NCBI GenBank assembly: GCA_963741565.1
Contig: CAVUIK010000008.1
Location: forward strand, 186,001-250,000
DNA length: 64,000 nucleotides
DNA from: Ga0077555 sp963741565
Lineage (GTDB): Bacteria; Pseudomonadota; Alphaproteobacteria; Rhizobiales; Hyphomicrobiaceae
Direction of reading: 5' to 3'
Both the position numbers and the translations under genes were made by a program. The notes beneath the pieces are model-generated. The model had not been told where the DNA came from. It made no database searches and worked only from the letters and a program-made list of their open reading frames with translations. Shown piece by piece: positions 37,364 to 46,121 of this stretch. Each line of letters begins with the position of its first letter. Position 1 is the first letter of the stretch.

Positions 37364-37711
37364 TCAGGCAACCGGCGTCTTGGTTGCCGCCGGTGGGTCA
37401 TCCGCGATGGTTTTGTGCGTGCGCCAGATCAGCTGGATGTTGCGAGCATAAATGAACAACCCCATGCCTTGCCCGAGAATAAAAACCGGATCGCCGCGAT
37501 AGATGGCGTAGGCGAACAGCATGGCGCCGCCCACGAACGAAAAGTACCAGAACACCTCAGGCACGATCGATTTCTTGGCCCGCTCGCTGGCAATCCACTG
37601 GATGATGAAGCGCATCGAAAACATGAGCTGGGCCGCAAAGCCGATCAGCAGCCAAATCAGCTCTTTGGTCGAGATGGTTGCCCACCAGGTTGCGAGCTTG
37701 GATAAATCCAT
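37364..37711 (-). CDS. Lipid-A-disaccharide synthase N-terminal domain (LAB_N) membrane protein
   Basis: 115 aa with three membrane segments and a cytosolic tail. The LAB_N signature is clear: ELIWLLIGFAAQLMFSMRFI, QWIASERAKKSIVPEVFWYF, then GGAMLFAYAIYRGDPVFILG and GLFIYARNIQLIW. These small PQ-loop-like proteins occur beside family 2 lipid-linked-sugar synthases and are thought to take part in lipid A or polyprenyl-sugar handling. It lies downstream of the GT2 gene on the same strand (100-nt gap), opposite an ArnT-like GT39 gene. Confidence 0.9.
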   Translation of the reverse strand: MDLSKLATWWATISTKELIWLLIGFAAQLMFSMRFIIQWIASERAKKSIVPEVFWYFSFVGGAMLFAYAIYRGDPVFILGQGMGLFIYARNIQLIWRTHKTIADDPPAATKTPVA

Positions 37712-37811
37712 GGGCGGCTACGATCTCAAGTCCGGATGAAACGAAAACCGAGGCTGATCGGCGTGCTGAAAGTCGTTCGGCTGACCCGGTGTCACGCGTG
37801 CGGCTTACGCA

Positions 37812-38618
37812 TCAGGGCTTGTCGCCGGTCGTACGCTTCGGGCCGTCACCCCGCCGGAAGCGCATCGCCAAGTCGGAGACCTGCCGGCCTTCAGGTAGAT
37901 CCTCGGTAATCCCCGGGACGACCGTGCGTCGCCGCAGCCAGGAGACACCGAAAAGGTCGTAGATGCCGACCAGCGCACGCCCGAGATTGGTGTATTTCGA
38001 TTTGCCCGCAATGCGCAGACGATCATTGACCGGCACATAGGCGGTCTCGTGGCCGTAGGTCAAGAACAGAGCCGGAAGATACCGGTGCATGCTTGTAAAA
38101 TACGGGAGCCGGAGGAACGCCTCACGCCAGTAGACCTTGATGCCGCACCCTGTATCGGGGCAGTCGTCCTTCAGCACGCGATCGCGAATCCAATTGGCCC
38201 AGCGCGAGGCGAGCCGCTTCGAGCCCTCGGCCTTTCGATTGGTGCGAACGCCCCCGACGAGGGCCGGCCCCTTGGCGCCCGGGGCGGCGATATGTGCGAG
38301 CAGGCGCGGAATATCGGCCGGGTCGTTTTGGCCGTCGCCATCCATGGTGGCGATCACCGGGCTCGCCGCGGCCAAGATTCCGGTTCTCAGCCCCGCACTT
38401 TGCCCACTGCGCTGGCTGTGCCTGAGGTAGCGAAGTCCCGGCAGGGTTCCACGGACAATCAGCGTCTTGACCTCGGCGCCGGTGGTGTCGTCGCTGCAAT
38501 CGTCGACGACGATCACCTCGGCCAGCACATCGGCTGGCACGACGGCATAGGTCTCTTCGACGAGGCGTCCGATATTTCCGGCCTCGTTCAAGGCCGGGAT
38601 GACCACGGACACGCGCAT
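37812..38618 (-). CDS. Glycosyltransferase family 2, dolichyl/undecaprenyl-phosphate sugar synthase-like
   Basis: 268 aa. The GT-A fold starts RVSVVIPALNEAGNIGRLVE, followed by VIVVDDCSDDTTGA, SGQSAGLRTGILAAASPV and the MDGDGQNDPADIPRL metal motif. DTGCGIKVYWREAFLRLP matches the polyprenyl-phosphate sugar synthase subgroup. It lacks the C-terminal membrane segments of ArnC. It would charge undecaprenyl phosphate with a sugar. ATG 38618 is preferred over the in-frame 38657. Together with LAB_N and GT39 it forms a sugar-donor/transfer set. Confidence 0.9.
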   Translation of the reverse strand: MRVSVVIPALNEAGNIGRLVEETYAVVPADVLAEVIVVDDCSDDTTGAEVKTLIVRGTLPGLRYLRHSQRSGQSAGLRTGILAAASPVIATMDGDGQNDPADIPRLLAHIAAPGAKGPALVGGVRTNRKAEGSKRLASRWANWIRDRVLKDDCPDTGCGIKVYWREAFLRLPYFTSMHRYLPALFLTYGHETAYVPVNDRLRIAGKSKYTNLGRALVGIYDLFGVSWLRRRTVVPGITEDLPEGRQVSDLAMRFRRGDGPKRTTGDKP

Positions 38619-38767
38619 GGCAGTGAGGCTCCTGGGTAGGACGGCACCCGCCCGCAAAAGGGCATATCAGCCTTTATCGAGGGGATCCAACCTTGTAAAT
38701 GAGCCTCAATCGAGGCTGCACAGACGGCGACCGGCGCGGGTCGCAGATCAATGGAGAACCGAGGTCC

Positions 38768-40264
38768 ATGGCGACGGCACGAGCCGCACGATCCTCCGTC
38801 GAAACGCCACGCGCGGTCGCGGCCCTCCTGTTTGGGCTCGCAGCCGTGCTGGCGTTCCGGATTGCCGCCCTGGCCATCAACGGGACGGACCTGTTTTTCG
38901 ATGAGGCCCAATACTGGTCCTGGGGGCGGGAGCCCGCCTTCGGCTACTACTCGAAACCGCCTCTGATCGCCTGGATCATCGGAAGTTTTGGCGCATTGTG
39001 TGGCGATTCGCCGTTCTGCATCCGCCTGGCTGCCCCCCTCCTGCACACGGCGACGGCGCTGCTGATTTATCTGATCGGCCGGCGCCTCCACGAGGCCCGG
39101 ATCGGCGTCTGGGCGGCCCTGACGTTCGCTACGCTGCCGGGCGTGTCGCTCTCGGCCGGCATTATTTCGACGGATGCCCCGCTGCTCACCTGCTGGGCGG
39201 CTGCCCTGCTGGCGTTTGTCGCCCTGGTTCAAGGCGAGGACGGATGGTGGCCTGCCTTCGTGCTGGGTCTTGGCCTCGGGCTTGGCCTCAATGCCAAGTA
39301 CGCGATGGTGTTCTTTCCGCTATCGATGGCCATCTATCTTGCAGTCACCCCAAAAGCACGCCTGGTTCTCGCCGACCCCCGGCTCTGGGCTGGCTTGGCG
39401 TTGGGAGGCCTGCTGATTGCGCCGAACATGGCCTGGAACCTTGCGAACAGCTTTGCCACGTTCGCCCACACCGCCGACAACGCACGCTGGGGCGGATCGC
39501 TGATCAATGTCGGCAAGGGGTTGGAGTTCATTGCCGCGCAGTTCGGGGTCTTCGGTCCAATTCTATTTGCCGCTCTGGTCTTGATCGCCGTGCGCGCGTG
39601 GCGCGAAGGGCTGCCCGAGCAGGACCGCCTGTTGTTGTGCTTCACGCTCCCCGTGTTGTTGATCATCGCAGCCCAGGCCTTCGTATCGCGGGCCCATGCG
39701 AACTGGGCGGCGACCGCCTATGTCGCGGGAACGCTTCTGGTGACGGCAGCTTTCGCCCGCCTCGCCGCCGGGCGCTGGCAAATGGCATCGATGGCGCTGC
39801 ACTTGGCCACCATGCTGGTCATCGCGCTCGGGACCGCCTTTGCCGGCCAGTTCACCTTGCCTCGGATCGGCGACCCGTTCCAACGGACGCTCGGCTGGCG
39901 GGAGCTTGGCAACGCGACCACACAAATCCTGGACACGGCACGCGCCACTGGCCAGCCGTTTCGCGCGGTCGTTGCCGACGATCGGTCGCTGACCGCCGAG
40001 TTCCTCTATTACATGCGCCACGATCCGACACCGATCATGGCTTGGCGACCCGATGGCCGACCGCACGATCACTATGAATTGACGCGACCCTACAAGGATC
40101 CAGCGCAAGCGCCTGTCCTCTTGGTCTCGATCCGGAAGGACGCATCGGCGATCACGCGCCAATTCCGGAAGACGGACCTGATCGCCGAACGCGATGTGCC
40201 GGCAGGACTGGGCGAGCCACGCCGCGTCCGCTATTACGCGCTATCCGGCTATCGAAAAAACTAG
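38768..40264 (+). CDS. ArnT-like glycosyltransferase family 39 (PMT family) membrane protein
   Basis: 498 aa with about ten membrane segments. The first periplasmic loop has the catalytic acidic motif of GT-C enzymes (NGTDLFFDEAQYWSWGR) and the substrate segment YYSKPPLIAWIIGSFGALCG. The C-terminal third is a soluble periplasmic domain (VVADDRSLTAEFLYYMRHDP). Enzymes of this type move a sugar from an undecaprenyl-phosphate carrier onto lipid A, protein or glycan outside the membrane. ATG 38768 follows AGAACCGAGGT. It is divergent from the GT2/LAB_N pair, 149 nt away. Confidence 0.9.
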   Translation: MATARAARSSVETPRAVAALLFGLAAVLAFRIAALAINGTDLFFDEAQYWSWGREPAFGYYSKPPLIAWIIGSFGALCGDSPFCIRLAAPLLHTATALLIYLIGRRLHEARIGVWAALTFATLPGVSLSAGIISTDAPLLTCWAAALLAFVALVQGEDGWWPAFVLGLGLGLGLNAKYAMVFFPLSMAIYLAVTPKARLVLADPRLWAGLALGGLLIAPNMAWNLANSFATFAHTADNARWGGSLINVGKGLEFIAAQFGVFGPILFAALVLIAVRAWREGLPEQDRLLLCFTLPVLLIIAAQAFVSRAHANWAATAYVAGTLLVTAAFARLAAGRWQMASMALHLATMLVIALGTAFAGQFTLPRIGDPFQRTLGWRELGNATTQILDTARATGQPFRAVVADDRSLTAEFLYYMRHDPTPIMAWRPDGRPHDHYELTRPYKDPAQAPVLLVSIRKDASAITRQFRKTDLIAERDVPAGLGEPRRVRYYALSGYRKN

Positions 40265-40287
40265 GCATCGCACAGGAGATCATCGTC

Positions 40288-41079
40288 ATGAGCATTCCGC
40301 AGTCCCTCAAGGGTCGGACAGCCGTCGTCACGGGCTCGACCTCCGGTATCGGTCATGCGATCGCAGTGGCCCTGGCCAAGGAGGGCGCCAACGTCGTCGT
40401 CAACGGCCTCGGCACGGCGGATGAGAACGCGGCAGCTATCCGCGAGGTCGCAAAGCATGGCACCCACGTCGCGTTCGATGCCGCCAACATGCTGCGGCAC
40501 AACCAGATTGCCGAGATGATCGAGAAGACCGAAAAAGACTTCGGCGCAGTCGACATCCTCGTGAACAACGCCGGTATTCAGCACGTCGCACCCATCGAGG
40601 AGTTCCCGATCGAGAAGTGGGACGCGATCATCGGCATCAACCTGTCGTCGTCGTTCCACACCGTCCGCGCAGCCGTTCCCGGCATGAAAAAACGCAAGTG
40701 GGGCCGCATCATCAACGTGTGCTCGGTGCACTCGCTCGTCGCCTCGCCCTTCAAGGCGGCCTACAATTCGGCAAAACACGGGCTCGCAGGTTTCACGAAG
40801 ACCGTTGCCCTCGAACTGGCTGAGAGCGGCATCACAGTGAACGGTATCTCACCGGGGTTCGTGTGGACACCGTTGGTCGAGAAACAGATCCCGGATCTCG
40901 CCAAATCGAACGGCGTCAGCCAGGACGAGATGAAAAAGCGCATGCTCGCGGCTCAGCCGAACCGCCGGTTCATCACGGTCGAGGAAGTTGCTGATCTGGC
41001 GGTCTTCCTGACCAGCGAAGGGGCGCGCTCGGTCACCGGCGCCAACTACGCCATCGATGGTGGTTGGACGGCGCAGTAG
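40288..41079 (+). CDS. bdhA: 3-hydroxybutyrate dehydrogenase
   Basis: 263 aa SDR. The cofactor motif is TGSTSGIGHAIAVALA, with NNAGIQHVAPIEEFP, VCSVHSLVASPFKAAYNSAK (Ser, Tyr, Lys) and the diagnostic GFVWTPLVEKQIPDLAK. The stretch AAQPNRRFITVEEVADLAVF is typical of D-3-hydroxybutyrate dehydrogenase. It interconverts D-3-hydroxybutyrate and acetoacetate with NAD in polyhydroxybutyrate breakdown. An AGGAGA ribosome binding site precedes ATG 40288. It follows the GT39 gene by 23 nt, but no functional link is evident. Confidence 0.95.
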   Translation: MSIPQSLKGRTAVVTGSTSGIGHAIAVALAKEGANVVVNGLGTADENAAAIREVAKHGTHVAFDAANMLRHNQIAEMIEKTEKDFGAVDILVNNAGIQHVAPIEEFPIEKWDAIIGINLSSSFHTVRAAVPGMKKRKWGRIINVCSVHSLVASPFKAAYNSAKHGLAGFTKTVALELAESGITVNGISPGFVWTPLVEKQIPDLAKSNGVSQDEMKKRMLAAQPNRRFITVEEVADLAVFLTSEGARSVTGANYAIDGGWTAQ

Positions 41080-41095
41080 GGCGCCCCTTCCGGGC

Positions 41096-41239
41096 CTACC
41101 GCGGCTGCTCAACCAGCTCGGATGTGACGCCGAGCACCGACGAGCCCTTGGGTGGCTGGGCTTGTGTCCAGGCCAGGCCGATCGTTGCCGCGGCTGCGAC
41201 CGTGAGTACCAAAGCCACGACCACATCGTGAGAAACCAT
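41096..41239 (-). CDS. Small single-pass membrane protein
   Basis: 47 aa from ATG 41239 (62 aa from ATG 41284). One hydrophobic segment, VVVALVLTVAAAATIGLAW, sits at the N-terminus and is followed by a short hydrophilic tail. No family is recognised and there is no clear ribosome binding site, so this is tentative. It is convergent with bdhA and upstream of nothing obvious. Confidence 0.4.
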   Translation of the reverse strand: MVSHDVVVALVLTVAAAATIGLAWTQAQPPKGSSVLGVTSELVEQPR

Positions 41240-41383
41240 CGGCGCGCGGCGCCGAGTTCCGGTTTCAGAATCTCGATATCTCATGCGCTAAACTTGGCCT
41301 GACCCGCATGAGTCTCACCAGAGCGCGCTTGGCCGCGCGACAGAACAACACACATGTGCCGAAATCGAGAAAAACGTGTCGAA

Positions 41384-41560
41384 TCAGAGACCTCGCATGA
41401 TGCAACCGAGCACCAGAATGATGTTCGAGAGCAACAGAGCCCAGAACTCGTGGCCTGTTACCAGGGGGATACTGGCGCCAAACAGCTTCGCAACGACGAC
41501 CACGACCATCAGAATGATCGACAACATGAATGAAACGATACCCGGTGCCTTAAGACCCAT
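41384..41560 (-). CDS. Small two-pass inner-membrane protein
   Basis: 58 aa, easily missed by length cut-offs. It reads MGLKAPGIVSFMLSIIL, then a first hydrophobic helix rich in Val, a short polar turn (LVTGHEFW), a second helix (LLLSNIILVLGCIMRGL) and the stop. A GAGGGAG site lies about 10 nt upstream of ATG 41560. The even distribution of hydrophobic residues in two helices and the strong site make it credible as a gene. Similar short proteins occur in related genomes without a known role; that is a recollection, not a search. Confidence 0.65.
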   Translation of the reverse strand: MGLKAPGIVSFMLSIILMVVVVVAKLFGASIPLVTGHEFWALLLSNIILVLGCIMRGL

Positions 41561-41710
41561 GACTGTCGTGCTCCCTCGAAAAGCTCAAACCTTCGCTCCC
41601 GGATCGCCTGTCGATTCGTGAGCTGCTCGTTCTCCCGTTAACAAAGGCGGCGAGGCCCCGCTACCTCTTGAGCATTTTGCCTGTTGGAAAGTTGCAGCTG
41701 AACATGAGCC

Positions 41711-43585
41711 TTAGCCGCGCACTTGGGCGACAACGACCCGCCTGCGGCCAAATATCAAGCGCCACAACAGCATGAGCAGAATGAGCGAAAGCAGCGCCAG
41801 AACGCCGATCGCCGTCGGATACCGGGCCACCAGCAAGCGCGGGCTGACCTTGCCCTCGTGCACCAGGGTGGCCTCCTCGATGAACGAGCCGACGTCGAAA
41901 ATTCCGTCCGCCTTGAGCATGATGCCGACGGCAGCGGCCTGATCCCGGCTGGCGAGGATCGCGTCGCGAACGGTTTGCGGGGCAATGATCTGCATCTTGG
42001 CGGGCGAATGAGCAACCGCTGCCAGCAGCCGCTGACTAGCGTTTCGTTCGAGGCCCGCCAGATAGGTCGACAGGCTGGTGAGCTCGGCCGGATTGAGCGC
42101 GCGTCCCAGTTTTTTGAGATCGCCATCCGGCAGCTCGAGCAGGAGGTCGCGCTCCGCCGCCTTCAAAGATGCCAGCCGGCCAATTGCCACGCGATCATCC
42201 AGCGAGAGAATACGGTTGAGGCTTGCCTTGTTGAACTCAGCCGGGCCATTGCGCCGGTGGATTTCGTGTTCGATCACCTTCGGCAGGCGGTCACCGGCCA
42301 GCGCCGCCCACTTGAAGCCGACATCGAGCGAGCGCTGATCCCGCGCAATCTCCAATGCCGCCGGCGGCAGCCGTTCCACCGCTTCGTGCAAGCTGCCATC
42401 GGCCAAGCGGCGGAGCACGGCCGGCTCCCCCTCGCTCACCAGGACCAGCGCAACGGCCTCGTCGAGCCGCGCCAGATTCTGCGGTTTGACGGTATCGATG
42501 AAGCGCTTGAACCCGTCGTCCTTCTCCGCGAGCTCCAGCACCTTGGCATGCGCCCGCCGGAACTCCTGCCAGATCTCGATGACCCGGTCGGCTGCCCGCT
42601 GGCCGATCTCCTTGACGTGCTCGCCGATCTGCTCGCGCATCGCCTTGGCCAGCTCGTCCTGCACCTTGTCGCGGGTTGCCGGCGACTTCATCTCGGTGGC
42701 GACGATGGGAAGCACGCCGTTGCGCAGCTCCCAGATATCCTTGGCGATCAAGACGACACCGATGCCACCGGCGACAACTGAAATAACGCGGCCCAGAACC
42801 GCCCCAAGCAGGCGCTGGCCGACCCGCGACGCCATATTGGCCAGCTGTCGGCGGACGATCAGGATGACGGCGCCGGCAATTCCTTCCTTGCCCTCGGCCA
42901 GGACCTGTCCGGTGGTGATCGACGCCGAGCCCTTGCTCGCATCAATGACGAATTCCTTGCCCGCATTGGTTGAGACCGTTCGCGCCACGGTGGAGCCGAA
43001 CCTTTGCCCGAGAAAAGCCTGCAGGCACTGCGTCGCCGGCTCGGCTGCGTCGACCGTCGCCAGTTCAATGCGCTCGCCGATGGCCTTGCCGATACCACCG
43101 GCCATCTGCTCGATGGCAGTCTTGATTTCGCTGGAGCGATAGACGCGCTCGGCGGCCGTGGTCGCCAATTGCTGCGCACGCTCGCTGGACGCTAGGCTGC
43201 CGATCAGATCGGTCCAACTCGACTCGCTGCGGATCTCCTCGACGGCCGCATCAACGCGCCGACCCATGACGTCATCGAGGGCGCCGCGGCGCCACTCGTC
43301 GGCAATGATCGCCTTGTAATCGAGGCCCATTAGTCCGCGCTCGAGGGACGCGACGGTGACCGCCTCGATCGCCTGACGGAACCCGGCTTCGTCGCGGGTT
43401 TGGCAAGCGTCGTACTCGGCGCGCGACATCGCCGACGCCCGAAGGGATTGCGCGACAGCCTGATGCAAGGGAGCAATCTGGGCTAACACGAGGCTTGCCG
43501 CCACAAGCGCCAACATCCCGCGGGTCGCAGGCCGGCCGAAAAGCATGGGCTTCGACACTCTGTCTCTTTGCTCCCGAACTCGCAT
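41711..43585 (-). CDS. Large exported/membrane-anchored protein of unknown function
   Basis: 624 aa from ATG 43585 (an in-frame GTG at 43594 also exists). It begins with a signal peptide (GMLALVAASLVLAQIAPLHQ, then AVAQ). A mostly helical Ala/Glu/Arg-rich body follows. Around residues 245-295 there is a hydrophobic stretch with small-residue spacing (LLGAVLGRVISVVAGGIGVV) that could be a membrane hairpin. A C-terminal transmembrane helix (AIGVLALLSLILLMLLWRLI) is followed by a basic tail. No catalytic motif is visible. The topology suggests an inner-membrane protein with a large periplasmic helical domain. I recognise no named family. Confidence 0.8.
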   Translation of the reverse strand: MRVREQRDRVSKPMLFGRPATRGMLALVAASLVLAQIAPLHQAVAQSLRASAMSRAEYDACQTRDEAGFRQAIEAVTVASLERGLMGLDYKAIIADEWRRGALDDVMGRRVDAAVEEIRSESSWTDLIGSLASSERAQQLATTAAERVYRSSEIKTAIEQMAGGIGKAIGERIELATVDAAEPATQCLQAFLGQRFGSTVARTVSTNAGKEFVIDASKGSASITTGQVLAEGKEGIAGAVILIVRRQLANMASRVGQRLLGAVLGRVISVVAGGIGVVLIAKDIWELRNGVLPIVATEMKSPATRDKVQDELAKAMREQIGEHVKEIGQRAADRVIEIWQEFRRAHAKVLELAEKDDGFKRFIDTVKPQNLARLDEAVALVLVSEGEPAVLRRLADGSLHEAVERLPPAALEIARDQRSLDVGFKWAALAGDRLPKVIEHEIHRRNGPAEFNKASLNRILSLDDRVAIGRLASLKAAERDLLLELPDGDLKKLGRALNPAELTSLSTYLAGLERNASQRLLAAVAHSPAKMQIIAPQTVRDAILASRDQAAAVGIMLKADGIFDVGSFIEEATLVHEGKVSPRLLVARYPTAIGVLALLSLILLMLLWRLIFGRRRVVVAQVRG

Positions 43586-43825
43586 CGGCTGCACCGTACC
43601 AAATGCGCCAGACCGGATGCGCCGAGCGGCGCAACCCCGATCACGTGGTTAATGGGCCTGCCATGCTGGCAGCTGACTACCAATATGGGCGAAGAGTGAC
43701 AACCTCTAGGCGACAATCACGACAGATCAGCGCATCACTATCCACGGTCGCAACGTTGACCAGACCTTGCCCGCCATGGCCCATTGGCCGCGCGGTCGGA
43801 TCATCGGGCCGCTGCGGGAGCCGCC

Positions 43826-45202
43826 ATGAACGCCATTTCCATCGCCGTCTGCCTCTATATCGCCCTGCAATTCGCTATCGGCTATTGGGTTTCCCGCAAC
43901 ATTCGCACCGAAGCCGATTACATCCTGGGCGGGCGCCAGATCGGCCTCGGGCTCACCGCCTTCTCTGTGTTCGCCACGTGGTTCGGCGCGGAAACGGTGC
44001 TCGGCACTTCGGGTCGCGCCTACAAGGATGGATTGTCGGGTGTTCAGGGCGAACCACTGGCCTACGCCGTCGGCATCGTCATCATGGGCCTGTTTTTTGC
44101 AGCTCCGCTCTGGAACCGCGGCATCACGACCTTTGCCGACTTCTTCCGAGACCGGTTCGCCCCCTCGATCGAACGCCTGACCGCCATCCTCCTCATTCCC
44201 GGGTCCGTTCTCTGGGCTGCCGCCCAAACCCGCGCCCTTGGCCAAATCATGGGATCGGCCAGCGGTCTTGACGCGACGCTCGCGATTTCAATCGCGGCCT
44301 TGGTGGTCGTCGCCTACACGGCATTCGGCGGCCTGCTGGCCGATGTCTACACGGACGCCATCCAGGGCGTCGTCGTCATTCTGGGTCTCGGCGCCCTGTT
44401 CGCGGTGATTGCAACAGAGACCGGAGGAATTGCAGCCGGCCTCGCCAGCGTCGAGCCCCAACGCTGGCAGGCGTTCGGGGCGGGCCAATCAACGCTCGAG
44501 TATCTGGAACAGTGGGCCATTCCACTCTGTGGGTCGATTGTCGCAATCGAGCTGATCTCGCGCATTCTCGCCTGCCGCACGCCCGGCATTGCGCGAACCG
44601 GCGCCGGATTGGGAGCCCTTGGGTATCTCATGGTCGCCTTGTTGCCGGTGTTCATGGGTCTTGTCGGCCCGAAGCTGATGCCGGGTCTCAGCGACCACGA
44701 ACAACTGGTACCGGAACTCGCCAAATCGCGACTTTCGCCGCTGTTCTATATCATTTTCATCGGCGCCTTGATCTCGGCGATCCTGTCGACGGTATCGTCG
44801 GCTTTGCTCGCTGCCGGATCGCTTGTGGCACACAATCTCATTGCGCCGCTGCGGCCCGAAACGAATGCCCGGGCCAAGTTGACAATCGCCCGCATCTCGG
44901 TGGCCGCACTCGGCGTCGTTTCCTTTCTCATTGCACTGTCGGCGACCAGCATCTCGGAACTGGTTGAACTCGCATCCTCGTTTGCCAGCGCGGGCGTCTT
45001 TGTTGCGTTGGCCTTCGGGCTGTTTACAAAATTCGGCGGGCCGGCCGCGGCCCTGGCCGCCTTGCTCTCGGGCGCCGGCATCTGGGCCTGGGGCAAATTC
45101 CTGTTCGGAATGAAAACGCCCTACCTCGCAGCACTTGCCGCGGCATTCCTGGCCTACGTGATCGTCGCCATGCTTGAACGGCGAGATGGAAAAGTGTTGT
45201 GA
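43826..45202 (+). CDS. Sodium:solute symporter family protein
   Basis: 458 aa with about twelve membrane segments. The SSS family pattern is visible: EADYILGGRQIGLGLTAFSV, WFGAETVLGTSGRAYKDG, FADFFRDRFAPSIERLTAIL, and AYTAFGGLLADVYTDAIQG, which is the strong SSS signature (G-G-L-x-A-V-x-x-T-D). Later LISAILSTVSSALLAAGSLV holds the Na2-site serines. It would take up a small metabolite with Na+. ATG 43826 is preferred to the upstream in-frame start. The ABC importer genes follow 115 nt later. Confidence 0.92.
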   Translation: MNAISIAVCLYIALQFAIGYWVSRNIRTEADYILGGRQIGLGLTAFSVFATWFGAETVLGTSGRAYKDGLSGVQGEPLAYAVGIVIMGLFFAAPLWNRGITTFADFFRDRFAPSIERLTAILLIPGSVLWAAAQTRALGQIMGSASGLDATLAISIAALVVVAYTAFGGLLADVYTDAIQGVVVILGLGALFAVIATETGGIAAGLASVEPQRWQAFGAGQSTLEYLEQWAIPLCGSIVAIELISRILACRTPGIARTGAGLGALGYLMVALLPVFMGLVGPKLMPGLSDHEQLVPELAKSRLSPLFYIIFIGALISAILSTVSSALLAAGSLVAHNLIAPLRPETNARAKLTIARISVAALGVVSFLIALSATSISELVELASSFASAGVFVALAFGLFTKFGGPAAALAALLSGAGIWAWGKFLFGMKTPYLAALAAAFLAYVIVAMLERRDGKVL

Positions 45203-45317
45203 GTTCCAAGCGACGCCACCGGCGAATTAGATGATGCCATCCCACCGGGGGCAAGCTAGTCTCGCGCCAGCTTTGGCCAGCCGCATCGAGCGCGGCCCGG
45301 CTACCGGAGACCGAGAC

Positions 45318-46121
45318 GTGAACGAGATCGCAAAAAGCACCGCGCCACTCCTGCAAGTGGAGGGCGTGACGCTGCAATACAAGACGAAACAGCATTTGGT
45401 CACTGCCACCTATCGGGTGAGCTTCGACGTGCTCCCCTCCGACAGGTTTGTGCTGCTTGGGCCGTCCGGCTGTGGAAAATCGACGCTGCTGAAGGCGGTC
45501 GGCGGCTACATGAGCCCGACCGAGGGCACGTTGAAGCTCAAAGGCCAAGACATCCGCAAGCCCGGCCCCGACCGCTGCATGGTTTTCCAGGAGTTTGACC
45601 AGCTTCTGCCATGGAAAACGGTCAAGAAGAACGTGACGTTCGCGCTGGAGTCGTCGGGCAAGCTCAAGGGCAAGGCGGCTGAGGAAAAGGCGCTGCAATA
45701 CATCGAGAAGGTAAACCTTTCGAAGTTCGCCGACGCCTACCCGCACACGCTCTCGGGCGGCATGAAGCAACGCGTCGCGATTGCCCGCGCCATGGCCATG
45801 GAGCCCGACATCTTGTTGATGGACGAGCCGTTCGCCGCCCTCGATGCCCTGACCCGGCGCAAGATGCAGGAAGAGCTGCTGCAGCTCTGGGACGATACCA
45901 AGTTCACGGTTCTGTTCGTGACGCATTCGATCCCTGAGGCCGTGTTGATCGGCAACCGGATCTTGCTGCTCTCACCACACCCCGGTCAGGTCAAAGCCGA
46001 GATGAACAGCGACGGCACAGACCCCGTCGACCCCAGGACCAACACCAAGCTTTCCGACCGCATTCACAACATGCTCTTCGCTGACAAGGTCGAAGAGCGA
46101 GAGGTCCAGCCCCATGCATGA
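45318..46121 (+). CDS. ABC transporter ATP-binding protein, nitrate/sulfonate/taurine type
   Basis: 267 aa from GTG 45318, preceded by GGAGA. Walker A is GPSGCGKSTLLKAVGGYM, the Q-loop is VFQEFDQLLPWKTVKKNV, the signature is LSGGMKQRVAIARAMAMEP, Walker B is LLMDEPFAALDALTRRKMQE, and the H-loop is FVTHSIPEAVLIGNRI. This is the SsuB/TauB/NrtD subgroup (QLLPW in the Q-loop is characteristic). Its stop overlaps the permease start by 8 nt. No substrate-binding protein is adjacent, which is unusual for the family. Confidence 0.93.
   Translation: MNEIAKSTAPLLQVEGVTLQYKTKQHLVTATYRVSFDVLPSDRFVLLGPSGCGKSTLLKAVGGYMSPTEGTLKLKGQDIRKPGPDRCMVFQEFDQLLPWKTVKKNVTFALESSGKLKGKAAEEKALQYIEKVNLSKFADAYPHTLSGGMKQRVAIARAMAMEPDILLMDEPFAALDALTRRKMQEELLQLWDDTKFTVLFVTHSIPEAVLIGNRILLLSPHPGQVKAEMNSDGTDPVDPRTNTKLSDRIHNMLFADKVEEREVQPHA

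Noticed and set aside
41711..43585. Assignment of the 624-aa protein to a chemotaxis receptor or phage tape-measure family
   Set aside because: It is helical and Ala-rich, but has no HAMP, MA or tape-measure signatures; the topology only superficially resembles these.
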